From Streptomyces olivochromogenes (GTDB lineage: Bacteria; Actinomycetota; Actinomycetes; Streptomycetales; Streptomycetaceae): 64,000 bases of DNA. Where the stretch lies: positions 248,001-312,000 of the forward strand of contig NZ_KQ948461.1 in NCBI RefSeq assembly GCF_001514115.1, read 5' to 3'. Of this stretch, positions 1 to 8,579 are shown piece after piece (position 1 is the stretch's first letter; each line of letters begins with the position of its first letter). A program made the position numbers and the translations under genes. The notes beneath the pieces were generated by a model. It was given only the letters and a program-made list of their open reading frames with translations, was not told the DNA's origin and did not search any database.

Positions 1-721
1 TGGAGTTGTAGCGCGGCATCCGCTGCGAGGTGAAGGCGAAGATGTCGGAGATGATCCGCATCGACGGCTTCGGCGGATAGATGTAGGTGTTGCGGACCAT
101 GAACTCCTTGAGGATGTCGTTCTGGATGGTCCCGGCCAACTTCTCGGGCGGCACGCCCTGTTCCTCGGCGGCCACGATGTAGAGCGCGAGTACGGGCAGT
201 ACCGCACCGTTCATCGTCATCGACACGGTCATCTTGTCCAGCGGGATGCCGTCGAAGAGCTGGCGCATGTCATAGATCGAGTCGATCGCCACGCCCGCCA
301 TGCCGACGTCACCGGTCACGCGCGGGTGGTCGCTGTCGTAGCCGCGGTGGGTGGGCAGGTCGAAGGCGACGGACAGGCCCTTCTGACCGGCCGCGAGGTT
401 GCGCCGGTAGAAGGCGTTGGACTCCTCGGCCGTGGAGAAGCCCGCGTACTGACGGATCGTCCAGGGCTGGTTGACGTACATCGTCGGGTACGGGCCGCGC
501 AGATACGGGGCGATGCCCGGGTAGGTGCCGAGGAAGTCCAGGCCGTCCAGATCCTGCCCGGTGTACAGCGGCTCGACCGCGATGCCCTCCGGGGTCTCCC
601 ACAGGAGATCGGCCCCGCCCGTGGCCTTCTTGACGGCGCTTCGCCACTCGTCGCCCCCGCTGTCCGCCTTCGGGACCCCCAGCTCGATCCCGGAGAAGTC
701 GGGGATTCCCATCGCTGCCAT
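1..721 (-). CDS. mutB: Methylmalonyl-CoA mutase large subunit, N-terminal part (gene runs off the window)
   Basis: Catalytic B12-dependent subunit that interconverts methylmalonyl-CoA and succinyl-CoA. About 240 N-terminal residues are visible; the C-terminal cobalamin-binding domain (DxHxxG) lies beyond position 1. The visible part has the family's (beta/alpha)8-barrel entry: GPYPTMYVNQPWTIRQYAGF, then SVAFDLPTHRGYDSDHPRV and MTMNGAVLPVLALYI, which line the CoA tunnel and active site. The ATG shares one base with the stop of the upstream small-subunit gene (TGATG), so the two are translationally coupled. Family assignment is very secure; the symbol could equally be scpA. Confidence 0.97.
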   Translation of the reverse strand, partial: MAAMGIPDFSGIELGVPKADSGGDEWRSAVKKATGGADLLWETPEGIAVEPLYTGQDLDGLDFLGTYPGIAPYLRGPYPTMYVNQPWTIRQYAGFSTAEESNAFYRRNLAAGQKGLSVAFDLPTHRGYDSDHPRVTGDVGMAGVAIDSIYDMRQLFDGIPLDKMTVSMTMNGAVLPVLALYIVAAEEQGVPPEKLAGTIQNDILKEFMVRNTYIYPPKPSMRIISDIFAFTSQRMPRYNS

Positions 722-2526
722 CAGGACACTCCCATACGGTCGAGGGTGGCGGAGAGCACGGCGACGGCGTCGCACCCCGCGAAGACATAGGCGTCGACAT
801 CCGGGTACTGCCCGGGACGGCCCGCGAGGAACACATGCCCGGCGCCCGTTGCCTTCAGTGCCCCGGCGACCTCCGCGGCCCGCTCCTCGTACAGCGTGTC
901 GCTGGAGCACAGACAGACCTCGGTGGCACCGCTGTCCTCGAAGGCGCCCTCGGTGACGGGCTCGATGCCACCCGCCTGGAACAGGTTCGAGGCGAAGGTG
1001 AGGCGTGCGGTGTGCGCGGCGGCCGGACCGAGGGCGGCCAGGAAGATCCGCGGCCGGGAACCGGTCGCCGCCAGGTGGGCGTCGGAGCGGGACCGCAGCG
1101 CCTCGAACGCCTCGTCGCGCCGCACCCGCGGCAGCCCGCCGGACGGTGGTACGGGGGCGGGAGCGCGTTCCACGAGGCGTTCGGCGAGGTTCGGGAACTC
1201 GCTGACTCCGGTGACGGGCTCGCGCCGCTTGGCGAGCTTCGCGCTGCGCGCCTCCCAGGTGCTGGCGAGGTCCTGGCCGAGCCGCCCGGAGCGCAGGGCC
1301 GCAGCCTGGCCACCCTCCCGCTCGATCCACTGGAAGAACTCCCAGCCCGCGTGGGCGAGTTCGTCCGTGAGCCGCTCCACGTACCAGGAGCCGCCCGCCG
1401 GATCGATCACCCGGGACAGATGTGACTCCTCGACCAGGATCGTCGAGGTGTTGCGGGCGATCCGCCGGGCGAACGCGTCCGGCAGACCCAGGGCGTGGTC
1501 GAAGGGCAGCACGGTGACGGCGTCGGCGCCGCCCACCCCGGCGGCCAGTGTCGCGACCGTCGTGCGCAGCATGTTCACCCACGGATCGCGGCGGGACATC
1601 ATCACCGGCGAGGTCACCGCGTGCTGCACCTGCCCGACCGGAGCCCCGCAGACCTCGGTCACCCGCGCCCAGAGCCGGCGCGCGGCCCGCAACTTGGCGA
1701 TGGTCAGGAACTGGTCGGCGGTGGCCGCGTACCGGAACTCCAACTGGGCGGCGGCCTGTTGCACGCTCAGGCCCGCCTCGGTCAGCTCCCGCAGATAGGC
1801 GACGCCGGTCGCCAGCGAACTGCCCAGCTCCTGCGCCGCCGAGCCGCCGGCCTCGTGGTACGGCAGCGCGTCCACGGTCAGCGCCCGCAGCCCCGGATAC
1901 TCCTCGGCACACAGCCCCGCGAGGGCGGCGACGGGCGCGAAGTCGAACCCGCCGTCTCCCGTACGGGCCTCGTGGCCCAGCGGGTCGGCTCCCAGGTTGC
2001 CGCGCGCCGCCTCCTTGGCGACCCCGCGCTCCTGGTAGAGCCGTAGCAACTCGCGTGCGGCGGGCTCGACTTCACGTCCCGCGTCGAGGACGACGGGCGC
2101 CAGGTCGAGATAGACGCCGTCGAGGACCCGGCCGAGCGAGGACACCGGGATGCCGCCCGCACCGGCGACCAGCCAGAGCGAGGTGACGCCGTTCTCCAGG
2201 TCAGCGAGGACCGCCGCGCCGTCGGCGGCCGTGTGCTGCTGCCGTACGTCCCAGCCGCCGAGGGTGTTGCCCTCGGGGCGCCCGCCCCGTACGAAGGGAG
2301 CGAAACCGGGCAGGCCGGGATCGGGCGCGGAGTCGTCCGCGGTGTACAGGGGCCGGGCGCGAAGCCCGTCCTCCAGCGTCGTGGACAGGGCGTCTTCCGC
2401 TGCCGCGCCCGAGACTTCCTTGCCCGACTTGCGCAGGACGCCTTCAACCAGGCGTTGCCACTGCTCATGGGTCGCGTCAGGGAACTCGGCGGCCAGCGAG
2501 AGCCCGTCGTCAGGCAGGACCGTCAT
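721..2526 (-). CDS. mutA: Methylmalonyl-CoA mutase small subunit
   Basis: 601-residue non-catalytic partner of the mutase heterodimer, the usual length. The barrel domain fills roughly residues 30-430 (WDVRQQHTAAD, YHEAGGSAAQELGSSLATGV, RIARNTSTILVEESHLSRV, DPAGGSWYVE). A degenerate B12-type flavodoxin-like domain follows from about 480 (RIFLAALGPAAAHTARLTFA) and lacks the cobalamin-ligand histidine motif, as expected for this subunit. Upstream, a -10-like TAGCAT (2533-2538) lies six bases before the ATG with no Shine-Dalgarno sequence, so the mRNA may be leaderless. It sits downstream of the B12-riboswitch transporter operon on the same strand. Confidence 0.97.
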   Translation of the reverse strand: MTVLPDDGLSLAAEFPDATHEQWQRLVEGVLRKSGKEVSGAAAEDALSTTLEDGLRARPLYTADDSAPDPGLPGFAPFVRGGRPEGNTLGGWDVRQQHTAADGAAVLADLENGVTSLWLVAGAGGIPVSSLGRVLDGVYLDLAPVVLDAGREVEPAARELLRLYQERGVAKEAARGNLGADPLGHEARTGDGGFDFAPVAALAGLCAEEYPGLRALTVDALPYHEAGGSAAQELGSSLATGVAYLRELTEAGLSVQQAAAQLEFRYAATADQFLTIAKLRAARRLWARVTEVCGAPVGQVQHAVTSPVMMSRRDPWVNMLRTTVATLAAGVGGADAVTVLPFDHALGLPDAFARRIARNTSTILVEESHLSRVIDPAGGSWYVERLTDELAHAGWEFFQWIEREGGQAAALRSGRLGQDLASTWEARSAKLAKRREPVTGVSEFPNLAERLVERAPAPVPPSGGLPRVRRDEAFEALRSRSDAHLAATGSRPRIFLAALGPAAAHTARLTFASNLFQAGGIEPVTEGAFEDSGATEVCLCSSDTLYEERAAEVAGALKATGAGHVFLAGRPGQYPDVDAYVFAGCDAVAVLSATLDRMGVS

Positions 2527-2740
2527 GCTCGGATGCTAGGCCAGATACGCAGGTGAGCAGCAGAGGACGCGGCTGTGACCTTGACCTCCCAGGGGTGGTC
2601 TTGATCAACAGGCGGGTTCGTACTACGGCAGCACAGGGATACCCGCGAGCCACTCCTGCGACCGCCGGGCCCCCGGTGCCGGAAGCTCCGGGGCGGGATC
2701 CGCGGAGCGTACGGCGACGACACCAGCCGCAGACGCACGA

Positions 2741-2792
2741 ACTCCCCGACGACGCCGGGTGGGCGCGGCAGGTTCCTCAGCGGTCGGGGAGT
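2741..2792 (-). terminator. Possible hairpin at the end of the ABC ATPase gene
   Basis: Ten-base inverted repeat (ACTCCCCGAC at 2741-2750, GTCGGGGAGT at 2783-2792) that overlaps the last codons of the transporter ATPase gene. The loop is long (32 bases) and there is no T-run, so this is a weak terminator candidate. The remaining sequence up to mutA (2527-2740) shows no gene. Confidence 0.3.
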
Positions 2793-3559
2793 GTTCCCAG
2801 AAACCGTATGTGGGGGTGGTCGCCGGGGCCTTCGCCCGTTCTGGTGACGGTGGCGCGTACGCCGTAGACGTCGGCGATCAGGGCCTCGGTGAGCGTCTCC
2901 GCCGGGGTGCCGCAGGCGACGACCCGGCCCTGCCCGAGGACGACGATCCGGTCGCAGTACATGGCCGCGAGGTTGAGGTCGTGCAGGGCGACGACGCTGG
3001 TGACGCGGAGTTCCGCGATCAGGGCCAGCAGGTCGAGCTGGTGCTGGATGTCGAGGTGGTTGGTGGGCTCGTCGAGGAGGAGTTCGCGTGGTTCCTGCGC
3101 GAGCGCGCGGGCGATCTGGACCCGTTGGCGTTCGCCGCCCGAGAGCGTGTGCCAGGAGCGGTCGGCCTTGTCGGTCAGGTCCGTACGCTCCAGCGCGGTG
3201 CGAACGGCCCTCTCGTCGGCCGGAGTCGGGGGCGACCAGGCGCGTCGGTGGGGGATGCGGCCGAGCCGTACGACGTCGAGCACGGTCAGGTCGAGCTGGG
3301 TGTCGACCTGCTGTTCGACGACGGCGACGCGTCGGGCGACGGCCCGGCGGCCGAGGTCGCCGAGCGGGTGCCCGTCGAGGGTCACGACGCCGGAGGCGGG
3401 AGCGAGGACACCGGCGAGCAGCCGCAGCAGGGTGGACTTGCCGGAGCCGTTGGGGCCCAGCAGACCGGTGAAGGATCCAGGAAGGGGCGTCAGGTCGACG
3501 CCGTCCAGGATCAGTCGGCCGGCGGCGGTGCGGGAGACACGGTGGGCGCCGAGCGTCAT
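2777..3559 (-). CDS. ABC transporter ATPase, cobalamin/iron-siderophore type
   Basis: 260-residue ATPase of the FepC/BtuD family. Walker A GLLGPNGSGKST is near residue 40, the signature is LSGGERQRVQIARALA, Walker B is ELLLDEPTNHLD, and the H-loop is VVALHDLNLAA. The ATG overlaps the permease stop (ATGA). It is the third gene of the binding protein-permease-ATPase operon, and the riboswitch upstream of the operon makes corrinoid the best substrate guess. Actinobacterial three-gene cassettes of this type have also been proposed to carry F420-0; that alternative is less consistent with the B12 riboswitch. Confidence 0.9.
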   Translation of the reverse strand: MTLGAHRVSRTAAGRLILDGVDLTPLPGSFTGLLGPNGSGKSTLLRLLAGVLAPASGVVTLDGHPLGDLGRRAVARRVAVVEQQVDTQLDLTVLDVVRLGRIPHRRAWSPPTPADERAVRTALERTDLTDKADRSWHTLSGGERQRVQIARALAQEPRELLLDEPTNHLDIQHQLDLLALIAELRVTSVVALHDLNLAAMYCDRIVVLGQGRVVACGTPAETLTEALIADVYGVRATVTRTGEGPGDHPHIRFLGTLPDR

Positions 3560-4584
3560 CGGTTCACCCTTCGGGTGCGGTACAGGATCAGCACGAAGCC
3601 GGGCACGCCGATCAGCGAGGTGACCACACCCACGGGCACCTCCTGCGGGTCGAGTGCGGTACGGGCGACGGTGTCGGCCCAGACCAGGAAGACCGCCCCG
3701 GCGAGCGCGGTCACCGGCAGCAGCCGGGCGTGTCCGGGGCCGCCGAGGGCGCGTGCGGCGTGCGGCAGGACGAGGCCCACGAAGCCGATCGCGCCGGCCA
3801 CGCTGACGAGCGCGGCGGTCAGCAGCGCCGTGACGCACAGGAGCACCAGCCGGGTACGGGCCACGGAGACGCCGAGGGAGGCCGCGGCTTGTGGCCCGAA
3901 CGCGAAGGCGTCGAGTGTGCGCGCGCGTCCGAGGCAGACCAGCAGGGCGATCGCGAGGACGGCCGCGCACAGCTGGACGTCGGTCCAGTCCGCCCCGCCG
4001 AGCGAGCCCAGCAGCCAGAACAGGACACCGCGGGTGGTCTCGGCGTCGGCCGCCGTCGTCACGACGAAGGAGGTGAGCGCGGAGAACAGCTGCATGGCGG
4101 CGACCCCGGCGAGCACCACCCGGTCGGTCGTACCGCCGAGGGTGTGGCTGAGCAGCAGCACCAGGGCGAAGGAGCACAGCGCGCCCACGAAGGCGCCCCC
4201 GGAGACGGACAGCACTCCACCGCCGGCGCCCAGCACGACGACCACGACGGCCCCCGTCGAGGCCCCGGAGGAGACGCCGAGGACGAAGGGGTCGGCGAGC
4301 GGGTTGCGCAGCAGGGACTGCATGACCGCCCCGCACACCGCGAGCCCGGCGCCGCAGACCGCGGCGAGCAGAGTGCGGGGCAGCCGCAGGTTCCACACGA
4401 TGCCGTCGCGGATGGGGGTCAGCTCCGAGGTCCGGCCACCGAGGTGGGAGGCCACCGCGGACCAGACCTCCCCGACGCCTATGTCCGCGGGGCCGATGGT
4501 GATGGCCACCGCCACGGACGCGACGAGCACGGCGAGCCCGGCCGCCGCACGCACCACGGCGGAGGTCATGGCGGTGGTGGTCAC
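3556..4584 (-). CDS. ABC transporter permease, FecCD/BtuC family (cobalamin uptake likely)
   Basis: 342-residue polytopic permease with about ten hydrophobic segments, normal for BtuC/FecD proteins. Typical motifs are RLPRTLLAAVCGAGLAVCGA near residue 70, QSLLRNPLADPFVLGVSSGA around 90-110, and the EAA-like coupling loop GFVGLVLPHAARALGGPGH near 270. It overlaps both neighbours by four bases (ATGA at 4581-4584 and 3556-3559), so the three proteins are co-translated. It would form the membrane channel of the importer. Confidence 0.92.
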   Translation of the reverse strand: MTTTAMTSAVVRAAAGLAVLVASVAVAITIGPADIGVGEVWSAVASHLGGRTSELTPIRDGIVWNLRLPRTLLAAVCGAGLAVCGAVMQSLLRNPLADPFVLGVSSGASTGAVVVVVLGAGGGVLSVSGGAFVGALCSFALVLLLSHTLGGTTDRVVLAGVAAMQLFSALTSFVVTTAADAETTRGVLFWLLGSLGGADWTDVQLCAAVLAIALLVCLGRARTLDAFAFGPQAAASLGVSVARTRLVLLCVTALLTAALVSVAGAIGFVGLVLPHAARALGGPGHARLLPVTALAGAVFLVWADTVARTALDPQEVPVGVVTSLIGVPGFVLILYRTRRVNR

Positions 4585-5615
4585 CGGGCGAGCCCGTACC
4601 CGCGCAGCGCCGCGGCCACCTTCTCGACACCTTCGACCGTGCGGATGGCCGGATTCATCGCCTGCCCGCTGAGCAGCACGTACCGCTTGTTCTTCACGGC
4701 GTCCATGCTCTTGGTGGCCGGATTGGTCTCCAAAAACTCGATCTTCTTCGCGGCGGTCTCGGCGGTCTGCGACCTGCGGGTGAGGTCACCGATCACCAGG
4801 ACGTCGGGATCGCGGTCGGCGACCGTCTCCCAGTTGATCTGGGGCCATTCCTGCTTCGTGTCGGCGAAGACGTTCTTCGCGCCGAGGGCGTTGGTGATGA
4901 TGCCGGGGGCGCCGCAGCAGCCCGCCATGTACGGGGCTTCCTGGTTGGCGAACCAGTAGAGGACCGTGGTGTCGGACGCGTCGATCCCGGCAGTGGCCTT
5001 CGCCACCCGTGCCTTCAGGTCGGCGACGAGTGTGGCGCCGCGCTCCTCGACGCCGAAGACCTCGGCCAGGTCGCGTACTTCGCCGTAGACCGCCTCCATG
5101 GTCAGCGGCTCGGTGCGTACTCCGTCGCCGTCACCGCTGTTGTCCTTGCCCTCGCAGTCGGCGGGCGAGAGGTATGTGGGCACGCCCAGTTCCTCGAACT
5201 TCTCGCGCGGAGCCACACCGCCCTTGGCCAGGGTGGAGGCGAAGGAGGCGGCGACGAAGTCGGGTTCGGCGTCGAGGACCTTCTCGAAGGACGGGGCGTC
5301 GTCCGCGAGCCGTGGCACCCTCCCGTTGGCCTTCTCCAGGCCCTTCATGACCGGGTCGGTCCAGGTGGCGGTGCCCACCATGCGGTCGGCCAGGCCGAGG
5401 GACAGCATGATCTCGGTGGTGCCCTGGTTCAGGGACACGGCCCGCTTCGGCGCGGAGGCGATCGTGACCTTCCGGCCGCAGTTTTCGAGCGACACCGCAC
5501 CGCTGGATTTCGGGGACTTGCCCCCGTCGGCGGACGAGCCGCCGCCACAAGCGGTCAGCAACAGGGCTCCGGAAAGGAGCAGGGCACAGCGGCGGGCTGG
5601 GCGCGCGACGGGCAC
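4581..5615 (-). CDS. ABC transporter substrate-binding lipoprotein, BtuF/FepB-like (corrinoid likely)
   Basis: 344 residues. The N-terminal signal ends in a lipobox (LLLTAC, Cys near residue 23) followed by a Gly/Ser linker, so it is surface-anchored. The body is a two-lobe class III binding protein (RAVSLNQGTTEIMLSLGLADRMVGTA; VLDAEPDFVAASFAST; DVLVIGDLTRRSQ). A CCGAPG motif in the C-lobe is a possible ligand contact. The GTG start has an AGAGG Shine-Dalgarno seven bases upstream. The leader carries a cobalamin riboswitch, the strongest clue to the substrate. Sequence alone would also fit siderophore or F420-0 binding proteins. Confidence 0.88.
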   Translation of the reverse strand: MPVARPARRCALLLSGALLLTACGGGSSADGGKSPKSSGAVSLENCGRKVTIASAPKRAVSLNQGTTEIMLSLGLADRMVGTATWTDPVMKGLEKANGRVPRLADDAPSFEKVLDAEPDFVAASFASTLAKGGVAPREKFEELGVPTYLSPADCEGKDNSGDGDGVRTEPLTMEAVYGEVRDLAEVFGVEERGATLVADLKARVAKATAGIDASDTTVLYWFANQEAPYMAGCCGAPGIITNALGAKNVFADTKQEWPQINWETVADRDPDVLVIGDLTRRSQTAETAAKKIEFLETNPATKSMDAVKNKRYVLLSGQAMNPAIRTVEGVEKVAAALRGYGLAR

Positions 5616-5663
5616 GGGACATCCTCTGGCGTCGAGGGCCCAGGCGCGGGGCCCGTTCGTACG

Positions 5664-5830
5664 GTCCGCCAGCAGGTCTTCGGACTCGGGATCGGCCGGA
5701 CGAGGCGCCTTCCCGGACTCCGGTCACATGTGACCGCCGTCCAGTGGCTTCGTGTTGCCCCGCCCGTCACCCTTACCGCTGCGCGTCAGTTCCGGATTCG
5801 CACCGGATTCCCTTGACTGGCCTCGGCAAA
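5664..5830 (-). promoter_or_regulatory. Cobalamin (AdoCbl-type) riboswitch
   Basis: Read on the minus strand, this leader has the canonical order of conserved blocks: AAGGGAATCCGGTGCGAATC, then the B12 box GAAGCCACTGG (complement of 5741-5752), then a 3' block GAGTCCGAAGACCTGCTGGC matching the AGYCAGGAGACCTGCC element. A perfect 16-base palindrome (5721-5736) forms one of the peripheral stems. About 50 bases separate it from the lipoprotein start. That stretch contains two GGGCCC copies that could pair as an expression platform near the ribosome-binding site. Inference: high B12 switches off the importer. Confidence 0.93.
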
Positions 5831-5915
5831 TTATCACGCCCCCGTCAGCCGCGACTTCAGCGCGACGGTTAGCCTTGGCTGTGATCCAATTCCCCGTGCC
5901 CGGCCAAGGCTTGCG

Positions 5916-7091
5916 ATGAGCGCCGTCGGTTCCTTCCCGCTCGGTGCCGCGACCACGCTCGCCGAACTCGCCGCGGATCCGCATCCGCGACTGGCGCGGC
6001 TCCGTGCCCACGAGCCCGTTTCCTGGCTGCCCGAGCTGGACGGCTGGCTGGTGACCCGGCGCGATCTCGCGCTGAACGTGATGCGGGACCCCGCGACCTT
6101 CACCGTCGACGACCCCCGGTTCTCCACCGCACAGGTCGTCGGCCCGAGCATGCTGTCCCTGGACGGTGACGAGCACGCCCGCCACCGGGAGCCCTTCACC
6201 GCTCCTTTCCGCCCCAGGGAAGTACGCGACGGCTTCGCCTCGTTCATCGAGCGGGAGACCGACCGGCTCATCACCGCGCTGGAACCGGCGGGCGCCGTCG
6301 AACTGCGACGCGCCTTCGCCGGCCCGCTCGCCGTCGCCGTCGTGACCGAGGCACTCGGGCTGGTCGGCACCACGGCGGACACGGTGCTCTCCTGGTACGA
6401 CTCCATCGTGCGGTCGGTCTCGGACATCACCGCAGGACACGAGGCGGCACCCGCGGGCGCCGAGGCGTACGCGCGGCTGCGGGCCGCCGTCGAAGCCACC
6501 GTCGCCGACCCGGGCGCGGCTTCCCTCCTCGGCTCCGCCGCCGAGCGGCTGGAGCTGCCAGAAGTGGCCTCCAACGCCGCGGTGCTGATGTTCGGCGGGA
6601 TAGAGACCACCGAGGCGATGATCACCAACGCGCTGCTGCACCTGCTGCGACACCCCGGCCAACTCGCCCTCGTCCGGGCCGACGACGGCCTGCTGGACGG
6701 TGCGATCGAGGAATCGCTGCGCCTGGAACCCGGAGCGGCGGTCGTGGACCGGTACGCCACCCGTGACACGGTCCTCGGCCCGGCCACGATCCGCCGGGGT
6801 GAACTGGTCACCGTCTCCCTGGCCGGCGCCAACCGCGACCCGGCCGTCTTCCCCGATCCCGATCGGTTCGACGTCCGCCGCGAGAACGCGCGTCTCCAGC
6901 TGGCCTTCGCGCACGGCCCGCACTACTGCCTCGCCGCGCACCTCGCCCGACTGGAGACCCGTATCGCCCTTCAGCGCCTGCTCGAACGCCTCCCCACCCT
7001 GCGCCTGGACCCAGCCCGTCCGGCCACCGCGCACGGGCTGGTCTTCCGCAAGCCGCCCACCCTGCATGTCCTGTGGGACAGCCCCGCCTGA
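5916..7091 (+). CDS. Cytochrome P450
   Basis: 391-residue soluble bacterial P450. The I-helix oxygen-binding motif is LMFGGIETTEAMITNAL (near 225), the ExxR motif is EESLR, and the haem-ligand loop is FAHGPHYCLAAHLARLE with the axial Cys near residue 340. The redox partner is not encoded nearby. It is divergent from the B12-riboswitch operon and runs into the convergent acyltransferase with no gap. The substrate cannot be read from the sequence. Confidence 0.95.
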   Translation: MSAVGSFPLGAATTLAELAADPHPRLARLRAHEPVSWLPELDGWLVTRRDLALNVMRDPATFTVDDPRFSTAQVVGPSMLSLDGDEHARHREPFTAPFRPREVRDGFASFIERETDRLITALEPAGAVELRRAFAGPLAVAVVTEALGLVGTTADTVLSWYDSIVRSVSDITAGHEAAPAGAEAYARLRAAVEATVADPGAASLLGSAAERLELPEVASNAAVLMFGGIETTEAMITNALLHLLRHPGQLALVRADDGLLDGAIEESLRLEPGAAVVDRYATRDTVLGPATIRRGELVTVSLAGANRDPAVFPDPDRFDVRRENARLQLAFAHGPHYCLAAHLARLETRIALQRLLERLPTLRLDPARPATAHGLVFRKPPTLHVLWDSPA

Positions 7092-8192
7092 TCAGCGTGA
7101 CACCGGGGTGCGGCGCAGGGATCTCAGGAAGGGCCGCAGGAGCCATCGCCGGGCGGGTACCTCCACGTACTCGTACAGGAGCCAGGCGAATGCCAGGGAC
7201 ACCGCGAAGGCGGTGATCGCGCCGATCGGCGACGGTTTGAACAGGTGCTGCCCCGCGCGCAGCACGAGCAGGTGGACCATGTAGAAGGCGAAGGAGAGTT
7301 CACCCAGCCGGACGAGGGCCGGATGCCTCCACAGGCTGGGCAGGCCGCGTACGTCGGCGAGGGCGGCCGCGGGGATCAGACAGGTGAAACCGACCAAGGT
7401 GCAGGCGACGCAGGCGTACGATCCGCCGACCTGGGAGACCAGGAAGTAGCCGATGATCGTCAGGGCCACCGACGCCTCCAGGCCGGGGCCGCGCCAGCGG
7501 CCGAGGAGCACCAGGCGGGCGACGGCGACTCCGAGGACGAACTCCGGCAGCCGGGCGGCGGGGAAGGAGTACAGGGTGCGGCCGACGCCCAGGTGCAGGT
7601 CCGCCCGGGTCAGGATGACCACGGTCAGGACGCTCGCGCCGGCGAGCGCGGTCGCGGTGAGGGCCCCGGCGTGCCGCAGCAGCAGGGCGAACGCGGGGAA
7701 GGTCGCGTAGAAGAACGCCTCGCACGCGAGCGACCAGCTGACGGGGTCGAGTGTCTGCCACCACGGGTGCCACCAGGAGTGGACGAGAAGCAGATTCGCC
7801 GCGCTGCCGGCCGGCTTGCCCATGCCCATGACGAACACCGCGATACAGGCCGTGACCAGGTGGACGGGGTAGAGGCGGGCGAAGCGGCGGCGCCAGAAGG
7901 CCGTGGGGCGGTCGTCGGACCGGGCGGACCAGCCGAGGACGAAGCCGGAGAGCAGGAAGAAGAAGGAGACCCCGGTGGAGCCCGCCCCGAAGCCCCAGTC
8001 GGCGAAGTGACGGGCCTGCCCGTTGAAGTAGCCCAGATTGCGGGTGTGCAGGCAGAAGACGAGAAGGGCCGCCACCCAGCGCAGACCGGTGAGGGAGGGC
8101 AGCGGACCCGGATGGGTCACCTCGCGGTGGTGAGTCTTCGATCGGACCGGCGATTCGGATTGCTCCGGCTCGGCGAAGGAAGACTTGCTCAC
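7092..8192 (-). CDS. Membrane acyltransferase, acyltransferase-3 (OafA/YrhL) family
   Basis: About 366 residues with roughly ten transmembrane segments. The N-terminal signature LTGLRWVAALLVFCLHTRN carries the family's conserved Arg and His. These enzymes O-acylate extracellular polysaccharides, lipids or natural products. I prefer the GTG at 8192, which has AGGCGG seven bases upstream; an in-frame ATG at 8258 would add 22 polar residues but has no ribosome-binding site. It is convergent with the P450, with no intergenic bases. Confidence 0.88.
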   Translation of the reverse strand: MSKSSFAEPEQSESPVRSKTHHREVTHPGPLPSLTGLRWVAALLVFCLHTRNLGYFNGQARHFADWGFGAGSTGVSFFFLLSGFVLGWSARSDDRPTAFWRRRFARLYPVHLVTACIAVFVMGMGKPAGSAANLLLVHSWWHPWWQTLDPVSWSLACEAFFYATFPAFALLLRHAGALTATALAGASVLTVVILTRADLHLGVGRTLYSFPAARLPEFVLGVAVARLVLLGRWRGPGLEASVALTIIGYFLVSQVGGSYACVACTLVGFTCLIPAAALADVRGLPSLWRHPALVRLGELSFAFYMVHLLVLRAGQHLFKPSPIGAITAFAVSLAFAWLLYEYVEVPARRWLLRPFLRSLRRTPVSR

Positions 8193-8579
8193 GATGGGAC
8201 CGCCTGTGTTGGTCAAGGAGAGGTGCTCGCTGGGGGACTGGGGTGTTGAACTGGGCATGTTTGGGGTGGTTGTCGTCGACGCGTGTTCCCCGAGGAGCCG
8301 GTAAGTATGCGTGTCGAATGGCCGTTCGATCTGGTGTTGGGCGTGGGCCGCCGTGCTGCCGTGTCAAGGTGTGAACGCCTGGTCGGACGCTGGGTCACCC
8401 TCCATCTGGCGGTGGACGGGACACCTTCGGGCAACGGGATGGCCGATGGACTGTGACACGCACGGGGACCCGCGCCGCGCATCGAAGTTATTTGACCGTT
8501 TCGCGGTATTCGTGCAGGTGTACGGCGATGCTCCCGCGTCTGCGGTGGGCGGCAGGCGCGGGAGCGTTCGGCCGGGCAC
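8193..8579. other. Intergenic region between acyltransferase and glycosidase genes
   Basis: No convincing gene. The end next to the glycosidase carries a hairpin (separate entry). The rest would hold the acyltransferase promoter; I could not assign -35/-10 boxes. Confidence 0.5.
8530..8565 (-). terminator. Rho-independent-like hairpin after the glycosidase gene
   Basis: Nine-base arms GCTCCCGCG (8530-8538) and CGCGGGAGC (8557-8565), with a further CTGC/GCAG pairing inside the loop. It starts 15 bases past the stop of the minus-strand glycosidase. No T-run, as is usual for actinomycete terminators. Confidence 0.6.

Noticed and set aside
2777..5615. F420-0 or ferric-siderophore specificity for the first ABC importer
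   Set aside because: Possible by family alone, but a cobalamin riboswitch directly controls it and a B12-dependent enzyme follows.
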